DNA of 7,195 nt from a bacterium. Lineage in GTDB: Bacteria > Vulcanimicrobiota > Vulcanimicrobiia > Vulcanimicrobiales > Vulcanimicrobiaceae. The translations under genes were made by a program, and so were the position numbers. Every line of letters begins with the position of its first letter. The stretch's first letter is position 1. The notes below the pieces were generated by a model, which saw only the letters and a program-made list of their open reading frames with translations, was not told where the DNA came from and did no database searches. The DNA is taken from positions 1 to 7,195 of the forward strand of contig JAKBCP010000037.1 of assembly GCA_021807645.1 (NCBI GenBank), given 5' to 3'. This document shows positions 6,590-7,195 of the stretch, piece by piece.

Positions 6590-6630
6590 AGAGGGGTTGC
6601 GAAGGCGGATTATGCGGAGGCATCCCCTCT
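6590..6630 (+). promoter_or_regulatory. Leader stem-loop before the 98-residue exported protein
   Basis: AGAGGGGTTGC (6590-6600) pairs with GCATCCCCTCT (6620-6630) over 11 positions with one T-T mismatch, around a 19-nt loop. The right arm ends 9 nt before the Shine-Dalgarno AAGGA (6640-6644), so the stem would sit next to, but not over, the ribosome-binding site if it is transcribed. It could stabilise the 5' end of the message or act as a DNA dyad. No known riboswitch was recognised. Confidence 0.4.
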
Positions 6631-6650
6631 ATCTATCGTAAGGAACCCAG

Positions 6651-6947
6651 ATGTCCGTTTCAACCGTACGCCGTCCTCTCGGCGCCGTTTTGCTCAGCGC
6701 CCTGATCGCCCCGAGCCTCGCCTCGGCCGCCACGGTCAGCGCCTCGCTCGTCCCCGACGGCACCTATGTCGTCCAGGTCGAGGCAGTTAAAGATGCCCGG
6801 CACGCCGTCGTGCTGCTCCCCAACGGGATGGAGACCACGCTGACCGCCACGGGCAGCGCGAGCTTCTCCAGCGTGAAGCCGCACCAGCAGTTGCGCGTCT
6901 CGATCATCGCCGGCAAGACGCCGGTTCTCGCGGTTACCCGCCGCTAG
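6651..6947 (+). CDS. Small exported protein, unknown function
   Basis: A 98-residue product that I cannot assign to a family. It has a short Sec signal peptide: Arg7-Arg8, a hydrophobic core at about 10-22, and a cleavage site after SLASA at Ala26. That leaves a mature protein of about 72 residues with no cysteine. The mature part looks all-beta (SLVPDGTYVVQVEAV, HAVVLLP, ETTLTATG, LRVSIIAG, VLAVTRR), suggesting a small sandwich or barrel. The start is well supported by AAGGA 6 nt before ATG 6651. Of 14 alanines, 11 use GCC, while neighbouring genes mix GCG, GCA and GCC; this bias may reflect high expression or separate origin. It lies between two members of an exported-protein family on the other strand, and its stop codon overlaps that of the right-hand one. 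Confidence 0.8.
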   Translation: MSVSTVRRPLGAVLLSALIAPSLASAATVSASLVPDGTYVVQVEAVKDARHAVVLLPNGMETTLTATGSASFSSVKPHQQLRVSIIAGKTPVLAVTRR

Positions 6948-7195
6948 CGATTCCCATGTGCCGGGCTCGGCGACGGGCTCGGCGCGAAATCGGCCGCCGG
7001 TAGCGTCGCCGGCGCGGCGACGTCTTGGAACGCGAGCCAGATGGTGAGCTGCGAGACTTGCAGACCGAACGAACGGAAGCCGATCACGAAACGCGCGTCG
7101 TGCACCAGCCAATAATCGGCGCTCTCGCCGAAATGAAGCGCGAGATAGCCGGAGACGCCGACGGCGACCAGAGAATCGGCGACCGAGAAGCGCAT
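6944..7195 (-). CDS. Paralogue of the exported Pro-Ser-tail protein, N-terminus beyond window
   Basis: This is the last 83 residues of a gene that continues past the right edge. It aligns without gaps over 47 residues to positions 219-265 of the 5549-6484 product, with 17 identities by my count. Shared elements include SLVAV/TIVAV, SGY/GGY, the HFGE/NFGD turn, DYWLV/NYWVV and SFGLQV/TFGIQV. Like its relative it ends in a Pro-Ser run (FAPSPSPSPAHGNR). The ATG at the very edge matches an internal position of the relative, so it is almost surely not the start. Function is unknown; by analogy the full protein should carry a signal peptide. Its TAG stop shares the bases CTAG with the convergent gene's stop. 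Confidence 0.75.
   Translation of the reverse strand: MRFSVADSLVAVGVSGYLALHFGESADYWLVHDARFVIGFRSFGLQVSQLTIWLAFQDVAAPATLPAADFAPSPSPSPAHGNR

Noticed and set aside
6660..7112. 150-residue minus-strand frame covering the small exported gene and the edge gene
   Set aside because: It is Arg/Gly/Ala-rich and out of frame with the conserved paralogue. The plus-strand gene has a signal peptide and strong Shine-Dalgarno.
7193..7195. ATG at the window edge as the start of the last gene
   Set aside because: It aligns with residue 219 of the paralogue, so it is internal and the gene continues beyond the window.
1..7195. Defence system, CRISPR array, tRNA or mobile-element genes
   Set aside because: I looked for repeats with regular spacing, tRNA-like folds, transposase and nuclease motifs on both strands and saw none.

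Overview
The window is GC-rich, densely coding DNA from a bacterium. It has two parts: a core-metabolism block on the minus strand (about 1-4044), and a region of membrane and exported proteins (about 4123-7195). The gene order whiA-gap-pgk-tpiA is the one known from Actinobacteria and relatives. With an RqcP-type S4 protein upstream and lineage-specific exported proteins with Pro-Ser tails, it suggests a deep-branching high-GC 'Terrabacteria' lineage such as Eremiobacterota (WPS-2), Dormibacterota or Actinomycetota. That placement is inference; no 16S rRNA or other taxonomic marker is present.

Layout of the left part, all minus strand and read right to left: an RqcP-like S4-domain RNA-binding protein (4044-3769), whiA (3758-2895), gap (2784-1777), pgk (1772-588) and tpiA (591 to the window edge, C-terminus missing). 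rqcP-whiA are 10 nt apart, gap-pgk 4 nt apart, and pgk-tpiA overlap by 4 nt. The only sizeable gap, 110 nt between whiA and gap, holds a dyad that could be an operator or RNA hairpin. GapA, Pgk and TpiA catalyse consecutive central steps of glycolysis/gluconeogenesis, and WhiA sits where a regulator of that operon would be expected.

Layout of the right part: a MATE-family efflux transporter (4123-5514, plus strand) is divergent from rqcP and convergent with a signal-peptide protein of unknown function (6484-5549, minus strand). A perfect 9-bp stem-loop separates the two convergent ends. The unknown protein is divergent from a 98-residue exported protein (6651-6947, plus strand). The next minus-strand gene, cut by the right edge, is a recognisable paralogue of the 5549-6484 protein with the same kind of Pro-Ser tail, so two family members flank the small gene.

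The least explained part is the 166-nt divergent region 6485-6650. A perfect 13-bp inverted repeat places one identical box facing each gene, around an AT-rich 38-nt core. One gene has its Shine-Dalgarno inside a hairpin, and the other has an 11-bp leader stem. No tRNA, rRNA, CRISPR array or transposase gene was seen. No gene-free stretch exceeds 300 nt.
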